This document shows positions 63,166 through 64,000 of a stretch of 64,000 nt of DNA, one piece after another. Source of the DNA: Salipaludibacillus keqinensis. GTDB taxonomy: Bacteria; Bacillota; Bacilli; Bacillales; Salisediminibacteriaceae. The notes beneath the pieces are model-generated. The model saw only the letters and a list, made by a program, of their open reading frames with translations. It made no database searches and was not told where the DNA came from. Positions within the stretch are counted from its first letter, which is position 1; every line of letters starts with the position of its first letter. A program made the translations under genes and the position numbers. The stretch is from the NCBI RefSeq assembly GCF_003226325.1, contig NZ_PDOD01000001.1:1240001-1304000 (forward strand). Direction: 5' to 3'.

Positions 63166-63948
63166 ATGCATGATTCAGTCATCTCCATTCATGATTTATT
63201 TCCAGGTATGGAACTAGAGAGTGACATTTACGATCAGTTTAATCATCTCCTCATTCGTAAAGGCACGATTTTGACGACCGAGCACATGAAACGATTAACA
63301 AACGAACAACAGACCTACTTCATTTATCGGATGCAACAAACAAGTTCAGCCAGGGACGTGGAACTATTAGCCAATCAATTAACTCTTTTTTTAAAACGAA
63401 TCACATTTGTTGAGGAGCTAGGTATAGATTTAGATGAGATGAGAGACAATTATTATTTCCCTGAACCTTCATTAACTGATCCCAATTGGAAAGAAAAAAT
63501 GAGTTGCGATTTCATTCAAAAAGTTAATTATGCCTTTATTGAAAAGAGAACCGAACACCTAAACCCACACCCAGATCATATTTCTAAAGAGCATCTCGTG
63601 TATATTTGCGAACAAATTGCTTATTGGTTAAATGAAGCTTTTTGGAAAAAATCGATAAACCCTCTGGAATTTTACCAATTAAGTATCGAAAAAATTGGCA
63701 CTTCCACAGAAGGTTTTATCGAGTTTTGGCAACAATATTTCGTCCCCCTTCCTGAAGGAGCCGTAGTTTTACTTAAGGATGGAAGAGAATGCGAAGTCTC
63801 GGCCGTATCTGTGGATAAACCTTTCTCTCCTTTGCTAACTTACTTGGATAATCAAGAAGGGAAGACTTATTTTGTTGAAGATATCTCTGGTGAGATTGAG
63901 TACGTCCAACCTATGATTATTTTAAGTCTCGATGATCGAAACCAGTAG
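63166..63948 (+). CDS. Protein with HD-GYP-like flanking regions but no HD motif
   Basis: About 260 residues. ATG 63166 (MHDSVISIHDLFPGM) has AAAAGGGG 9 bases upstream; the open frame before it lacks a site. The first 50 residues (LFPGMELESDIYDQFNHLLIRKGTILTTEHMKRL) are like the N-terminal leader of HD-GYP c-di-GMP phosphodiesterases. The end (PLPEGAVVLLKDGRECEVSAV with PFSPLLTYLDN) is like their usual C-terminal beta tail. The middle (about 60-190) is helical but has no HD, GYP or HHEXXE-type metal residues, so catalysis is unlikely. It may be a degenerate regulator. It is divergent from typA. Confidence 0.6.
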   Translation: MHDSVISIHDLFPGMELESDIYDQFNHLLIRKGTILTTEHMKRLTNEQQTYFIYRMQQTSSARDVELLANQLTLFLKRITFVEELGIDLDEMRDNYYFPEPSLTDPNWKEKMSCDFIQKVNYAFIEKRTEHLNPHPDHISKEHLVYICEQIAYWLNEAFWKKSINPLEFYQLSIEKIGTSTEGFIEFWQQYFVPLPEGAVVLLKDGRECEVSAVSVDKPFSPLLTYLDNQEGKTYFVEDISGEIEYVQPMIILSLDDRNQ

Positions 63949-64000
63949 CATTTCTTAAGATTTCTTCTCACCAGATAAATTTAAACTAAGTATGATGAGT

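Noticed and set aside
1-64000. tRNA, rRNA, CRISPR arrays, insertion sequences, prophage genes
   Set aside because: None was recognised by reading; a tRNA scan and repeat search would be needed to rule them out fully.

Overview
The window is low-GC, gene-dense chromosomal DNA of a Gram-positive, moderately halophilic member of the Bacillaceae (Halobacillus/Virgibacillus-like; the genus is not resolved). The basis is strong AAGGAGG-type ribosome binding sites with frequent TTG/GTG starts, the Bacillus gene order argCJBD-carAB-argF, Bacillus-type Rex, Zur and NrdR operator motifs, an ectABC compatible-solute operon, and a very acidic exported binding protein. No rRNA, tRNA, CRISPR array, insertion sequence or prophage block was seen.

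Layout. 1-7.6 kb: 3' part of an MFS transporter, an unrecognised 319-aa protein, a polytopic membrane protein, adhE behind two Rex-type operators, and an Lrp/AsnC regulator. 7.7-13.6 kb: a complete peptide ABC transporter (two ATPases, binding lipoprotein, two permeases). 13.7-18.3 kb: a coiled-coil protein, a sugar O-acetyltransferase, a two-domain gamma-glutamylcyclotransferase-like protein, a Zur-box-controlled zinc GTPase (zagA/yciC type) and a GNAT-like protein. 18.3-22.2 kb: a class I ribonucleotide reductase behind tandem NrdR boxes, a cobalamin riboswitch and a terminator. 22.4-26.3 kb: C45 acyltransferase-like protein, old yellow enzyme, alpha/beta hydrolase, Ohr. 26.5-29.8 kb: a membrane-anchored MsrA-MsrB fusion, a hemAT aerotaxis gene broken by an in-frame stop, and a second MsrA. 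29.9-35.8 kb: serine hydrolase, prolyl oligopeptidase, VOC dioxygenase, cardiolipin synthase. 36-48.4 kb: the whole arginine pathway from acetylglutamyl phosphate reductase to argininosuccinate lyase, including arginine-linked carbamoyl phosphate synthase, in two units (argCJBD-carAB-argF and argGH), each with a promoter and an ARG-box-like site. 48.5-51.8 kb: branched-chain aminotransferase, small membrane proteins, a small gene interrupted by TGA, a DeoR regulator. 51.9-54.9 kb: a compact DNA-repair-like operon (DUF6884 protein, deoxyinosine-glycosylase family protein, 5'-3' exonuclease, 52-aa zinc-ribbon peptide), then a BtuF-like protein without signal peptide. 54.9-58.4 kb: DCC-family protein, P-loop kinase, 46-bp near-perfect palindrome, stand-alone tyrosine recombinase, AbrB-family membrane protein. 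58.5-60.8 kb: ectABC. 61.1-64 kb: typA and an HD-GYP-like protein with no HD residues.

How it works together. The regulatory logic can be read in several places: NADH/NAD (Rex) for fermentation, zinc (Zur) for the metallochaperone, dNTP (NrdR) plus B12 (riboswitch) for RNR, arginine (ArgR/AhrC) for the arg units. The B12 riboswitch on a B12-independent RNR implies that a B12-dependent RNR exists elsewhere in the genome. The least-described material is the repair-like operon at 51.95-54.07 kb, the palindrome/recombinase pair at 56.26-57.2 kb, and two genes with single in-frame stop codons (27.9-29.2 kb and 50.57-50.83 kb).
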